Shown: in pieces, positions 1-7,889 of the stretch
How positions within the stretch are numbered: position 1 is the stretch's first letter
How the letters are laid out: each line of letters opens with the position of its first letter
NCBI GenBank assembly: GCA_046497505.1
Contig: JAWOFN010000072.1
Coordinates: 1 to 21,648, forward strand
Direction: 5' to 3'
Length of the DNA: 21,648 nt
Source: JAWOFN01 sp046497505 [NCBI: bacterium]
GTDB lineage: Bacteria > Blakebacterota > Blakebacteria > Blakebacterales
Program-made: the position numbers and the translations under genes
The notes under the pieces: generated by a model
Told to the model about the DNA's origin: nothing
Seen by the model: the letters and a program-made list of their open reading frames with translations, nothing else
Databases searched by the model: none

Positions 1-270
1 GTTCACGCTCATGATGACGCCCACCGAGGCGTCCGCCCGGGATATCTCCTCCAGGGCCAGCACGTAGCCCAGGTGTCCCGCCCCGGTCCCCCCCCACTCC
101 TCGGGGATCGCGATGCCCATGAAGCCGAGCTCTCCGAGCTGCTTCACGAGCTCGTCGGGGAACTCCGCCTTCTCGTCCCGCTCGGCTGCGCCGGGCTTGA
201 CGGCTTCGTCGGCGAACTCCTTCGCCGCCTGCTGGATGAACTGATGCTCTTCGGAAAGATGGAAGTCCAC
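1..270 (-). CDS. Acyl-CoA dehydrogenase, N-terminal part (runs off left edge)
   Basis: This is the first 90 codons of an acyl-CoA dehydrogenase; the rest lies beyond position 1. The flavoenzyme family oxidises acyl-CoA to trans-2-enoyl-CoA and passes electrons to ETF. The visible protein starts MDFHLSEEHQFIQQAAKEFA and contains the N-terminal alpha-domain signature ELGFMGIAIPEEWGG followed by LALEEISRADASVGVI, typical of the family. The start is GTG at 270-268, with GGAGG seven bases upstream. It lies 20 bases after the 3-hydroxyacyl-CoA dehydrogenase gene and is the last visible member of a five-gene acyl-CoA operon. The FAD-binding middle domain and the catalytic Glu are outside the window, so chain-length preference cannot be judged. 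Confidence 0.9.
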   Translation of the reverse strand, partial: MDFHLSEEHQFIQQAAKEFADEAVKPGAAERDEKAEFPDELVKQLGELGFMGIAIPEEWGGTGAGHLGYVLALEEISRADASVGVIMSVN

Positions 271-290
271 GGCGGTTCCTCCGGCTCGAT

Positions 291-1145
291 TTACTCGCTG
301 TAGTCGTAGAAGCCCTTGGCTGTCTTCCGGCCAAGATGACCGGCGGCCACCATGCGCCGCAGCAGCGGACAGGGACGGTACTTGGGGTCGCCCAGTTCGG
401 TGTGGAGCACCTCCATGATGTCCAGGCACACATCCAGGCCGATGAAATCGGCCAGGGTCAGGGGCCCCATGGGATGCGCCATGCCCAGCTTCATCACCGT
501 GTCGATGGCCTCGACGTCCGCCACCCCCTCCATGAGGGCGAAGACCGCCTCGTTGATCATGGGCATCAGTACCCGGTTGCTCACGAAACCGGGGTAGTCG
601 TGGACCTCCACGGGGGTCTTCCCCAGGGCGGAGGCCTCCTCCATGACCCGCTCCGTCACCTCGTCCGAGGTAGCGTGGCCCCGGATGACCTCCACCAGCT
701 TCATCACCGGTACCGGGTTGAAGAAGTGCATCCCGATGAAGGATCCGGGACGGGAGGTGAGGGCGGCCAGCTTCGTGATCGAGATGCTGGAGGTGTTGGA
801 AGCCAGCAGGGCCTCACTCGAGGATATATCGTCCAGCTTCTCCCAGACCTGCTCCTTCACCTCGAACTGTTCCAGGACTGCCTCAACCACCAGGTCCGCT
901 CCGGAGGCCGCGTCCAGCTCGGTCCCGGTGGTGATCCGGGCCAGCGTCTCCTCGGCCTGCTCGGATGTGATGACCTCCTTCTTCACCTGGCGGTCCAGGT
1001 TCTTCCGTATCGTACCCATGGCCCGGTCGAGTATACCCTGCTCGATATCGATGAGCTGTACCTCCCGGCCGGCCAGCGCGGCCACGTGGGCGATGCCGTT
1101 GCCCATGGTGCCCGCTCCCACCACCGCGTATCGTTCGATACCCAC
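291..1145 (-). CDS. hbd: 3-hydroxybutyryl-CoA dehydrogenase
   Basis: NAD(P)-dependent oxidation/reduction between 3-hydroxyacyl-CoA and 3-ketoacyl-CoA in the cytoplasm. The 284-residue length matches the stand-alone short-chain form. The N-terminal Rossmann motif GAGTMG covers residues 10-15. The substrate Ser and Asn lie in [11 protein letters not shown] (about 117-127). The catalytic His140 is in [16 protein letters not shown], with its partner Glu152, and the C-terminal helical domain follows from PGFVSNR (185-191). The start is GTG with AAGGAG seven bases upstream. It sits 29 bases after the thiolase gene and 20 before the next acyl-CoA dehydrogenase, so the three are surely co-transcribed. 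The pairing with a thiolase and two acyl-CoA dehydrogenases suits short-chain beta-oxidation or butyrate-type metabolism; direction in vivo is not decided by sequence. Confidence 0.93.
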   Translation of the reverse strand: MGIERYAVVGAGTMGNGIAHVAALAGREVQLIDIEQGILDRAMGTIRKNLDRQVKKEVITSEQAEETLARITTGTELDAASGADLVVEAVLEQFEVKEQVWEKLDDISSSEALLASNTSSISITKLAALTSRPGSFIGMHFFNPVPVMKLVEVIRGHATSDEVTERVMEEASALGKTPVEVHDYPGFVSNRVLMPMINEAVFALMEGVADVEAIDTVMKLGMAHPMGPLTLADFIGLDVCLDIMEVLHTELGDPKYRPCPLLRRMVAAGHLGRKTAKGFYDYSE

Positions 1146-1174
1146 GGTTCTGCTCCTTCTTCGAGTAGCTCGTT

Positions 1175-2371
1175 CTACGATTCCAGTTCCACGGCCATGG
1201 CCACGGCCCCGCCGCCCCCCAGGCAGAGGACGGCAAGGCCAAGGTCCCCTCCCCGGTCCCGCAGGGCGTGGATCAGCGTGGTCAGCACCCGGGCACCGCT
1301 TGCACCGATGGGGTGTCCCAGGGCGATGGCTCCTCCGTGGACGTTGACCTTCTCCCAGTCCCAGCCCAGTTCCCTCCCATCGGCGAGGGCCTGGGCAGCG
1401 AAGGCCTCGTTGGCCTCGATGAGATCGAAGTCGCGGATCCCCGTCCCCATCTGGTCCATCAGGCTCCGCACCGCGTGCACGGGGGCGAAGAAGAGTTCCT
1501 TCGGTGTGACGGCCGCCTGGGCGAACGCCCGGACCCGGGCCAGGGGTCGCACCCCCAGTTCCTCGGCGACGGCCCTGCTCGCCACGACCACCGCGCTCGC
1601 CCCGTCGTTCAGACCCGGAGCGTTGCCGGCTGTGACGATCCCCTCCTTCTGGAAGGCGGGGCGCAGACCGGCCAGGATCTCCAACGTGGTGTCAGGACGC
1701 GGGGTCTCGTCCGCCTCCATGACCACCGGCTCTCCGCGGCGCTGGGGCACCTCCACGGGTACGATCTCAGCGTCGAACTTCCCCTCCTCCTGTGCCTTCT
1801 TCGCCTTCATCTGACTATGATAGGCGAACTCGTCCAGCTCCTCGCGGGTCAGGTCCGCCTTCTCGGCCGTGTATTCGGCCAGTACGCCCATGTGACAGTC
1901 GTTGAAGCCGCACCAGAGACCGTCATGGATCATGAGGTCGGTGACCTCCTTGTTCCCCATGCGATAGCCTCCCCGGGCGTCCCGCAGCCCGTAGGGCACG
2001 CTGCTCATGCTCTCCTGCCCCCCGGCCACCAGCAGCCCGGCGTCCCCCGCCTTGATCATACTGGACGCCAGCATGACCGTCTTCAGTCCCGACCCGCAGA
2101 CCTTGTTGATGGCCGCGGCCGGGGTGGTGTCGGGCAGTCCGGCGGCCAGGGCAGCCTGGCGGGCCGGAGCCTGGCCGCATCCGGCCTGGACCACGTGCCC
2201 CATGAGGACCTCCTCGACCCGGTCCCCGGGGATCCCGGCCCGTTCCACCGCGGCACGGATGGCGACCGCTCCCAGACGGGGTGCGCTCAACGGGGCGAGT
2301 GTACCCTGGAAGGTACCGATCGGGGTGCGTACGGCGCTCAGTATGACGGGCTCGTTGGCGCTGTTGCTCAT
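1175..2371 (-). CDS. Acetyl-CoA C-acyltransferase (thiolase)
   Basis: A 398-residue thiolase that condenses two acetyl-CoA or cleaves 3-ketoacyl-CoA. All catalytic features are present: nucleophile Cys92 in NKVCGSGLK, the NEAFAAQ motif at 321-327, His353 in [14 protein letters not shown], and the general-base Cys383 in LCLGGGG. The presence of [11 protein letters not shown] (161-171) and the overall length resemble the biosynthetic/acetoacetyl-CoA group (AtoB/PhaA), but specificity cannot be fixed from sequence alone. The ATG start at 2371 has AAGGAG five bases upstream. It follows the MBL-fold hydrolase gene by 42 bases and precedes hbd by 29 bases, in one operon. Confidence 0.94.
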   Translation of the reverse strand: MSNSANEPVILSAVRTPIGTFQGTLAPLSAPRLGAVAIRAAVERAGIPGDRVEEVLMGHVVQAGCGQAPARQAALAAGLPDTTPAAAINKVCGSGLKTVMLASSMIKAGDAGLLVAGGQESMSSVPYGLRDARGGYRMGNKEVTDLMIHDGLWCGFNDCHMGVLAEYTAEKADLTREELDEFAYHSQMKAKKAQEEGKFDAEIVPVEVPQRRGEPVVMEADETPRPDTTLEILAGLRPAFQKEGIVTAGNAPGLNDGASAVVVASRAVAEELGVRPLARVRAFAQAAVTPKELFFAPVHAVRSLMDQMGTGIRDFDLIEANEAFAAQALADGRELGWDWEKVNVHGGAIALGHPIGASGARVLTTLIHALRDRGGDLGLAVLCLGGGGAVAMAVELES

Positions 2372-2413
2372 CTTCGCTCCTTGTCGTGGACGACTCCTGG
2401 ACTCGCGTGACGG

Positions 2414-3367
2414 TCAGCCCCGAAGAGACGTCGGGGCGGCCGTCTGGATCTCCTCCAGCTGATAGGACCCCGAGGGGCCCGAGAGCACCCGGGCCCAGAG
2501 GACCCGCGGTGCGTGATAGAAAGTCATGTATCCCCTCGTCGCCACCAGCCGGGACAGCAGTCCGGCCTTCGCCGAGGCCGTCCTCGAGGGCTGGTGGTCC
2601 ATCCCCTCCTGGACCTCCCCGCGCAGGTGGGTGGTGGTGGGGACCATGTCCCCGGGCATCAGGACGGTGCGTTCGGACCCCTCCAGCCAGACGACCTGGT
2701 GACCGGGGGTATGGCCTCCGGTTCGCTCCAGGCGCACGCCGGGGAAGGGTTCGTCGTCCCCCATCACCCGTGCCAACCGTCCCGCCTGTTCGTAGGCGGT
2801 GCACACGGCGGGGGCCACGAAGGCCGCGGTGCGGAGGTCGGGCTGCAGGGCGGCCCGGACCTCCTCCTCCTGTACGAAGAGCGCCGCCGACGGGAGGGCC
2901 GGTTCCAGGTCACCTGTGAGCTGCTCCGCCCACTCCCTGGGGCTCAGGTCCTCTGCTGTCTCCTGGGGGGGGAGGACGGCCGCGGCGACGTGGTCGAAGT
3001 GCAGGTGGGTGGCTATCAGGGCCTTGACCTCTCCGGGATCGGTGTCCGCCTCACCGAGCATCTCTGCCAGACTCCGCTGGCCCTGCAGTGCGTAGCGGTC
3101 CACGGCCCGGGGGCCCCACCCGCTCCCGATGCCCGGGTCGATGACCACCTTCCCGAAGGGGCCCTCCACCAACAGGGGCGACGAGGCCAGGAGGACCCGG
3201 TTGTCTTCGTCCGGCCGGTTCTTCTTCTCCCAGAACACCTTCGGGAGGATGCCGTAGAGGGTGGCTCCGTCCAGGCGGAAGGTGCCCCCGTCCAGGACCC
3301 GCAGTCGCATGCCCCCCAGGTCCAGGACCGCACTGCCGTCCTCCCTGCCCCCGGCGGTCCCCCTCAT
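2414..3367 (-). CDS. MBL-fold metallo-hydrolase
   Basis: A 317-residue metallo-beta-lactamase-fold hydrolase. The metal-binding motif HLHFDH is at residues 121-126, a third ligand is in GGHTPGHQ, and the Asp ligand is in LMPGDMVP. The arrangement resembles lactonase/glyoxalase-II-like enzymes; the substrate is unknown. Its ATG overlaps the stop of the upstream acyl-CoA dehydrogenase (TGATG, one shared base), and GGAGG lies four bases before the ATG, so the two are translationally coupled. Because it sits between acyl-CoA dehydrogenase and thiolase genes, hydrolysis of an acyl-CoA or other thioester is a reasonable inference, not shown by motif. No signal peptide is visible, so it should act in the cytoplasm. 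Confidence 0.88.
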   Translation of the reverse strand: MRGTAGGREDGSAVLDLGGMRLRVLDGGTFRLDGATLYGILPKVFWEKKNRPDEDNRVLLASSPLLVEGPFGKVVIDPGIGSGWGPRAVDRYALQGQRSLAEMLGEADTDPGEVKALIATHLHFDHVAAAVLPPQETAEDLSPREWAEQLTGDLEPALPSAALFVQEEEVRAALQPDLRTAAFVAPAVCTAYEQAGRLARVMGDDEPFPGVRLERTGGHTPGHQVVWLEGSERTVLMPGDMVPTTTHLRGEVQEGMDHQPSRTASAKAGLLSRLVATRGYMTFYHAPRVLWARVLSGPSGSYQLEEIQTAAPTSLRG

Positions 3368-4515
3368 CAGCCCTCCAGTTCCTTCTGTATCTCACGACCG
3401 ATCACCAGGAGCTGTACCTCGCTCGTGCCCTCCCCGATCGTGGTCAGCTTGGCGTCTCGCCACATACGTTCCGCCGGGTATTCCTTCGTGTAACCGTACC
3501 CGCCGTGGACCTGGATGGCCCGAGTCGTCACCCACTCCGCCGTCTCGCTGGCGTAGTACTTGGCCATGGCGGCCTCCTTCACGAAGGGGGTCCCCTCGTC
3601 CTTGAGTACCGCGGCGTCGTAGACCAGGTGCCGGGCGGCCTGGATGCGTGTGGCCATCTCGGCCAGCATGAAGCCGATGCCCTGGAATCGGGCGATGGGC
3701 CGTCCGAACTGCTCCCGTCCCGCGGCATAGCGGCGGGCCTCTTCATAGGCCCCCTGGGCGATGCCCAGGGCCATGGCCCCGATAGAGATCCGACCGCCGT
3801 CCAGGATGGTCAGGAACTGCTTGAAACCCTCTCCCGACGTACCGAGCTGATCCCTCTTCGGTATCCGCACGCCCTCGAACACCACCTCGGCGGTGGTGGA
3901 GCCCCGCACCCCCAGCTTCCCCTTGATGGGGTTGATGGTGATCCCTTCCGCCCGGGGATCCACGATGAAGGCCGTGATGTCCCTCGTCCCCTCCTCGTGC
4001 CCCCCGGTCCGGGCCGTGAAGACCATCGTCCCGGCATAGAGGGCGTTGGTGACCCACATCTTCGTCCCGTTCACCACCCAGGCGTCGCCCTCCTCCTCGG
4101 CCGACGTGCGGGTGGACCCGGCATCCGACCCCGCGTCCGGCTCGCTGAGCCCATAGGCTCCCAGGTGTTCCCCGGCGGCCATGGGGCGGAGGTAATCCTC
4201 CTTCTGTTCCGCGGAGCCGAAGAGGTGGAGAGGCTGGCAGCCGAGGCTGATATGGGCGGCCAGGGTGAGCGCGGTGGACCCGCAGACGCGGGCCACCTCC
4301 TCGACGGCCACAGCATAGGCGAGGGTGCTCATGCCGCTCCCGCCCTCCTCTTCGGGGATGGTGATCCCCAGCAGGCCCAGTTCGGCCATGGTGCGGAGGG
4401 CGTCATGGGGGAAGGATTCTTCGCGATCGATCTCGGCGGTGACCGGTCGGAGCTCGTTCTCGGCGAACTCGCGGACCATCTGCCGGACCATGAGTACATC
4501 TTCAGGCACACGCAC
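3367..4515 (-). CDS. Acyl-CoA dehydrogenase
   Basis: Full-length FAD-dependent acyl-CoA dehydrogenase, about 382 residues. The N-terminal domain carries ELGLLGITIPEEEGG. The FAD/substrate signature is GAYGLSEPDAGSDAGS, followed by the NGTKMWVTNA motif. The C-terminal domain has QVHGGYGYTKEYPAERMWRD and then IGEGTSEVQ, whose first Glu aligns with the catalytic base of MCAD/SCAD-type enzymes. The open frame extends to a TTG at 4533, but GTG at 4515 has AAGGA seven bases upstream (4527-4523), whereas the TTG has no well-placed ribosome site, so 4515 is preferred. It is the first gene of the acyl-CoA operon, 70 bases after recJ, and its stop overlaps the start of the hydrolase gene. Confidence 0.92.
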   Translation of the reverse strand: MRVPEDVLMVRQMVREFAENELRPVTAEIDREESFPHDALRTMAELGLLGITIPEEEGGSGMSTLAYAVAVEEVARVCGSTALTLAAHISLGCQPLHLFGSAEQKEDYLRPMAAGEHLGAYGLSEPDAGSDAGSTRTSAEEEGDAWVVNGTKMWVTNALYAGTMVFTARTGGHEEGTRDITAFIVDPRAEGITINPIKGKLGVRGSTTAEVVFEGVRIPKRDQLGTSGEGFKQFLTILDGGRISIGAMALGIAQGAYEEARRYAAGREQFGRPIARFQGIGFMLAEMATRIQAARHLVYDAAVLKDEGTPFVKEAAMAKYYASETAEWVTTRAIQVHGGYGYTKEYPAERMWRDAKLTTIGEGTSEVQLLVIGREIQKELEG

Positions 4516-4585
4516 GGCAGGATCCTTGTTCAATCGGGCTGCGCTGCTCGGGCTCCCAGAAGGTACGTGCCGGGCGGGTGCCTTT

Positions 4586-6292
4586 TCAAGGAGCCTGGAC
4601 TCGCAGATCCTTCAGCCGGAGCTGGGGACGGCGTACCCCGCGGAACTCGTTCTCCTCGAAGGCGAAGACCAGGTCCGCCTCGCCCTGCTCGAGTTCCGAG
4701 GCGCGGTCGCCGAGTCCGAATCCGATCACGTCGAGGGGCGGTTCCCCGTCACGCCTCACCGAGAAACGCAGGTGGGAACGGTCGGAACCCACCCTCCGCG
4801 CGCTCCCGCGGAGCTGCACGTCCCGCGCCAGGAACAAGGGGCGGCGGTTCTTGTTCCCGAAGGGCTCGAACCGCTTGAGCACCTCCAGGACCTCGGGGGT
4901 CAGTTCCTCCAGCCGGACCTCAGCATCCACTTCAAGTTCAGGACGTATCTCCCTGTCCGACAGTCTACTGGCGGCTACTTCCTCAAAGGAGGCGACGAAC
5001 TCGTGCTGCTTGGCCCTGCTCAGCGTGAGTCCCGCCGCGTGGCGGTGACCCCCGAACGCCTCCAGGTGTTCCGCGCAGGAGGCGAGGGCGTCGTAGAGGT
5101 CGAACCCGTCGATACCCCGGGCACTCCCCCTCCCGAGCTCTCCCTCGAAGGAGACGAGCACCGTCGGCCGGTTGTACCGCTCCGCCAGCCGGCTGGCCAC
5201 GATACCGATGACCCCGGGATGCCAGTCCTCGGCACAGAGCACCAGGGCACGACGGTCCGCTACCCCTCCCTGGTCCCGGATGAGTTCCAGGGCCAGGTTC
5301 AGGGTCTGCTCGTCCGCCTCCCTCCGGAGGTCGTTCTGTTCGTCCAGTTCCCGGGCCAGTTGGGAGGCACGGAAGGGGTCGTCGGTGAGGAACATCTCGA
5401 GGGCCGCCTCTGCGTGGGCCATCCGGCCGGCGGCGTTGATCCTGGGGGCCACATTGAAGACCAGGTGCCCTGCGGACAGCCCGTCCCGCTTCAGCCCCAC
5501 CCGGTCCATGAGAGCGTCCAGCCCGGGCCAGCACGTCTGGGCGGCCTGGATCAGGCCGTATTTCACCAGCATCCGGTTCTCCCCGCGCAGGGGCACCACG
5601 TCCGCCGTGGTCCCCAGGGCCACCAAGTCCAGGTAGTCCATCAGGCACGGCTCGGGACAGGGAGCGTCGAGGGCCAGGGCCAGCTTGTAGGCCACGCCCA
5701 CGCCGGCGAGGTCCTTGAAGGGGTAGGCGTCGCCCGGCCGCCGGGGGTTGATGACGGCCAGCGCGTGGGGGAGCCTCTCGGTCGGCGTGTGGTGGTCGGT
5801 GATGATGAGGTCCAGCCCCAGTTCACGGGCCCTGCCTGCCTCCTCGATCGCCGTGATCCCGCAGTCCACGGTCACGAGCAGGTCCACCCCGTCCGAAGCC
5901 GCCTCCTCCACCGCCTCCATGCTCAGGCCGTACCCCTCCACGTTCCGGTGGGGGATCCGGGCGTCCACCCTGCCCCCCATGCTCCGGGCCACCCGGACCA
6001 GCAGGGCGGTGGCTGTCACCCCGTCAACATCGTAGTCGCCGTGGATGCGGATCGATTCTTCCCCGGCAACGGCCCTGCGCAGCCTGCGGGCAGCAGCAGG
6101 GAGATCGGTGAGGAGGGAGGGATCGTGCCCGCCGGTCAGGTCGGGCGCCAGGAAGGACTCCACCTCACCCGGACTCGAATAGCCCCGGTGGTAGAGCACC
6201 CGTGCGAGTACCCGGGGGATCCCGGCCGTGCGGCTGATCTCCCGCAGCTCCTCCTCCGGCGGGTCGGGCAGGATGTTCCAGCGGTAGCGCAT
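4586..6292 (-). CDS. recJ: Single-stranded-DNA-specific exonuclease RecJ
   Basis: A 568-residue DHH-superfamily 5'-3' exonuclease for single-stranded DNA, used in RecF recombination, mismatch repair and base excision repair. The DHH-domain motifs are GDYDVDGVTA (85-94, motif I), TVDCGI (Asp143, motif II), TDHH (165-168, motif III) and GTTADVVPL (227-235, motif IV). The DHHA1 motif GGHRHAAG is at 414-421, and an OB-fold-like C-terminal domain follows to residue 568. Length is normal for the family. The ATG has AGGAG only three bases upstream, slightly close. It begins 41 bases downstream of the 3' end of rnpB. Confidence 0.95.
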   Translation of the reverse strand: MRYRWNILPDPPEEELREISRTAGIPRVLARVLYHRGYSSPGEVESFLAPDLTGGHDPSLLTDLPAAARRLRRAVAGEESIRIHGDYDVDGVTATALLVRVARSMGGRVDARIPHRNVEGYGLSMEAVEEAASDGVDLLVTVDCGITAIEEAGRARELGLDLIITDHHTPTERLPHALAVINPRRPGDAYPFKDLAGVGVAYKLALALDAPCPEPCLMDYLDLVALGTTADVVPLRGENRMLVKYGLIQAAQTCWPGLDALMDRVGLKRDGLSAGHLVFNVAPRINAAGRMAHAEAALEMFLTDDPFRASQLARELDEQNDLRREADEQTLNLALELIRDQGGVADRRALVLCAEDWHPGVIGIVASRLAERYNRPTVLVSFEGELGRGSARGIDGFDLYDALASCAEHLEAFGGHRHAAGLTLSRAKQHEFVASFEEVAASRLSDREIRPELEVDAEVRLEELTPEVLEVLKRFEPFGNKNRRPLFLARDVQLRGSARRVGSDRSHLRFSVRRDGEPPLDVIGFGLGDRASELEQGEADLVFAFEENEFRGVRRPQLRLKDLRVQAP

Positions 6293-6312
6293 GGTCTCCT
6301 AGATACGGGTAG

Positions 6313-6327
6313 CTCTGATACTCAGAG
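6313..6327. repeat. Perfect inverted repeat between rnpB and recJ
   Basis: A 6-bp perfect inverted repeat with a 3-base spacer (CTCTGA-TAC-TCAGAG on the plus strand). On the minus strand it directly follows the T6 run after rnpB and precedes the recJ ribosome site by roughly 15 bases. It could be a 3'-trailer hairpin of rnpB, a recJ leader hairpin or an operator. The function is not known. Confidence 0.4.
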
Positions 6328-6333
6328 AAAAAA

Positions 6334-6709
6334 GGGGGGAGACGGCCTGTAAGCCGGATTCTGTGCGGCCCGGCCAGGCCGGACCGCGGTGACCATCTAT
6401 CTGGGATCCCGGTCACCCGGGACCTCGTGCGGCCTACCCGGGAGTCGTAGCGAGGCGGGCCGCCTCTGCTCCCCTATTTGGCCTTGCTCCGGGAGGGGTT
6501 TGCCATGCCCGCGCGGTCACCCGCAGCGGCGGTGGGCTCTTACCCCACCTTTTCACCCTTACCGGCCCGTAGACCGGCGGTCTGTTTTCTGTGGCACTTT
6601 CCGTCGGGTCACCCCGCCTGGGGATTGCCCAGCTCCCTGCCCTGTGGAGTCCGGACTTTCCTCACCTCCCGGCAGGGCCGGGAAGCGCGGTCACCCGTCC
6701 GTCTCCCCC
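6334..6709 (-). ncRNA. rnpB: RNase P RNA (bacterial type A)
   Basis: Catalytic RNA of RNase P, which removes tRNA 5' leaders. Read on the minus strand, the universal 5' P4 segment GAGGAAAGTCCGGACTCC, the P10-P12 region with GGTAAGGGTGAAAAGGTGGG and GTAAGAGCCCACCG, the AGATAGATGGTCACC segment and the 3' P4 partner ACAGAATCCGGCTTACAGG all appear in order. The ends are set by helix P1: GGGGGAGACGG (6709-6699) pairs with CCGTCTCCCCC (6345-6335). A T6 tract (6333-6328) follows the 3' strand of P1. The molecule is about 376 nt, usual for type A. Its first 19 bases overlap the end of the upstream RNase H-family coding region. Confidence 0.95.
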
Positions 6710-7134
6710 GAAACCGCGATGCCCAGATCCATACCCAGGTTGGCCAGGGCGTCGGCCTCGGAATTCTTCACGCGGGGGACATGCACGACCTTCACGTGCC
6801 CCAGCCTCTCCAGGTGGCTCATGACCTCCTGGTAGAGGGGCTTGAGCCCCGCGTCCTTCACACGATATTCCCCGCTGACCTGCTTGACCAGCAGTTCGGA
6901 ATCGCTGTGTACGATCCCGAACCTCAAACCCATCTCTTCCAATACGCTCAGACAGTGCACCAGTGCCCGGTATTCCGCCTGGTTGTTCGTCGTCCTGCCG
7001 AGGTAGTCGGCCCGGCGGTACACCTCTCCCATGCCGTCCACGATGATCCGGACCCCGATACCGGCGTGCCCCGGGTTGCCTCGTGCGCCGCCGTCCACAT
7101 GGGCGGTGAAGAGGACCGGCTCGGCCGCCTTCAC
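6691..7134 (-). CDS. Ribonuclease HI family protein
   Basis: A 147-residue RNase H-fold protein, expected to cut RNA in RNA-DNA hybrids. All four acidic active-site positions are present: Asp14 in HVDGGARGNPG, Glu54 in NNQAEYRAL, Asp78 in HSDSELLVKQ and Asp128 in NSEADALAN. The open frame extends upstream, but the extra residues are Arg-rich out-of-frame sequence of the preceding gene. The GTG at 7134 overlaps the TGA of the zinc-ribbon gene (GTGA) and starts directly before the RNase H fold, so it is chosen. The 3' end runs into rnpB: the TGA (6693-6691) lies inside the RNase P RNA near helix P1. It lacks the basic protrusion of E. coli RNase HI and belongs to the shorter group often named RNase HI family. 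Confidence 0.9.
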   Translation of the reverse strand: MKAAEPVLFTAHVDGGARGNPGHAGIGVRIIVDGMGEVYRRADYLGRTTNNQAEYRALVHCLSVLEEMGLRFGIVHSDSELLVKQVSGEYRVKDAGLKPLYQEVMSHLERLGHVKVVHVPRVKNSEADALANLGMDLGIAVSGETDG

Positions 7135-7853
7135 GATGCGTCGGACTCTTCGGCGGGCCAGATGATGATCCGTCCGCAGTTCTCGCACGTGATGGGCCGT
7201 TCGGCCTTCCGGATCTCGTTGAGAGTCTGCGGCGGGATCTTGCTGTAGCACCCTCCGCACGCTCCCCGGACCACCGGCACCACCGCGGTACCCTGCTTGC
7301 CCTGCTTGACCCTGTTGTAGACCCGCTTCAGCCGGTCGTCGATCTGGGTGGAGAGGGCGTCCCGCTCGCTGCGCATCCGGCTCATCCTCGTGTCCACCGA
7401 GCCGAGCTTCTGCTTCAGGTCCTTGATCTCCGTCTCGGCCTGGGACTTGAAGTCCCCCAGTTCCTCGGCCGCGTTCCCTACCGATTCCTCCAGCTCACCC
7501 AGCTCTTCCAGGACCTCGAGGAGCTGGTCCTCGGACGCGGCCATCTTCTTCTTCACCGCGTCCATCTCCTTCTGGAGGGCATCCCACTCCTTGTTGGTCT
7601 TCACGTCCGCCAGCTGCTTCTGGTACTTCTCCATCTGGGTCTTCTGCTCCTGGATCACACGCTCCAGATGCCGCTGCTCCTTCTCCAGTTCCTCGCGGCG
7701 CTTCCGGCTCTCCTCGACATCGCCCCGTCTCTCCTCCAGTTCCTCCTCGAGCTGCTCGATCCGCTCGGGATAATCCCCCTTGGAACGTTCGAGCATGCTG
7801 AGCCGGTCGTCGATCTCCTGCAGTCGAGCCAGGTTCTCCAGCTGCTTCTGCAT
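7131..7853 (-). CDS. Coiled-coil protein with C4-type zinc ribbon
   Basis: A 240-residue protein: a long, highly charged coiled coil (about 1-185, many Glu/Lys/Leu heptads such as IEQLEEELEERRG) and then a C4 zinc ribbon with Cys199, Cys202, Cys223 and Cys226 (GACGGCYSKIP and ITCENCGRII). The internal motif VKTNKEWDAL (84-93) is typical of the family Pfam calls zf-RING_7/DUF164 (CT398-like). Family members are thought to bind nucleic acid or act as chaperone-like factors; the exact role is unknown. It starts 36 bases after nif3, and its stop overlaps the RNase H-family start by four bases. The nif3, zinc-ribbon and RNase H order is common in bacteria (from general knowledge), so a shared operon is likely. 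Confidence 0.88.
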   Translation of the reverse strand: MQKQLENLARLQEIDDRLSMLERSKGDYPERIEQLEEELEERRGDVEESRKRREELEKEQRHLERVIQEQKTQMEKYQKQLADVKTNKEWDALQKEMDAVKKKMAASEDQLLEVLEELGELEESVGNAAEELGDFKSQAETEIKDLKQKLGSVDTRMSRMRSERDALSTQIDDRLKRVYNRVKQGKQGTAVVPVVRGACGGCYSKIPPQTLNEIRKAERPITCENCGRIIIWPAEESDAS

Positions 7854-7889
7854 TCGTCTTGCTTCCTCCCGGGCCCAGGGCCCTCCGTG

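Noticed and set aside
336-1814. Long plus-strand open frame opposite hbd and thiolase
   Set aside because: It is antisense to two clear enzymes in GC-rich DNA, has low-complexity His/Gly/Arg-rich sequence and no recognisable domain.
4325-6352. 675-codon plus-strand open frame opposite recJ
   Set aside because: It mirrors the recJ and acyl-CoA dehydrogenase reading frames; composition is typical of a GC-rich shadow.
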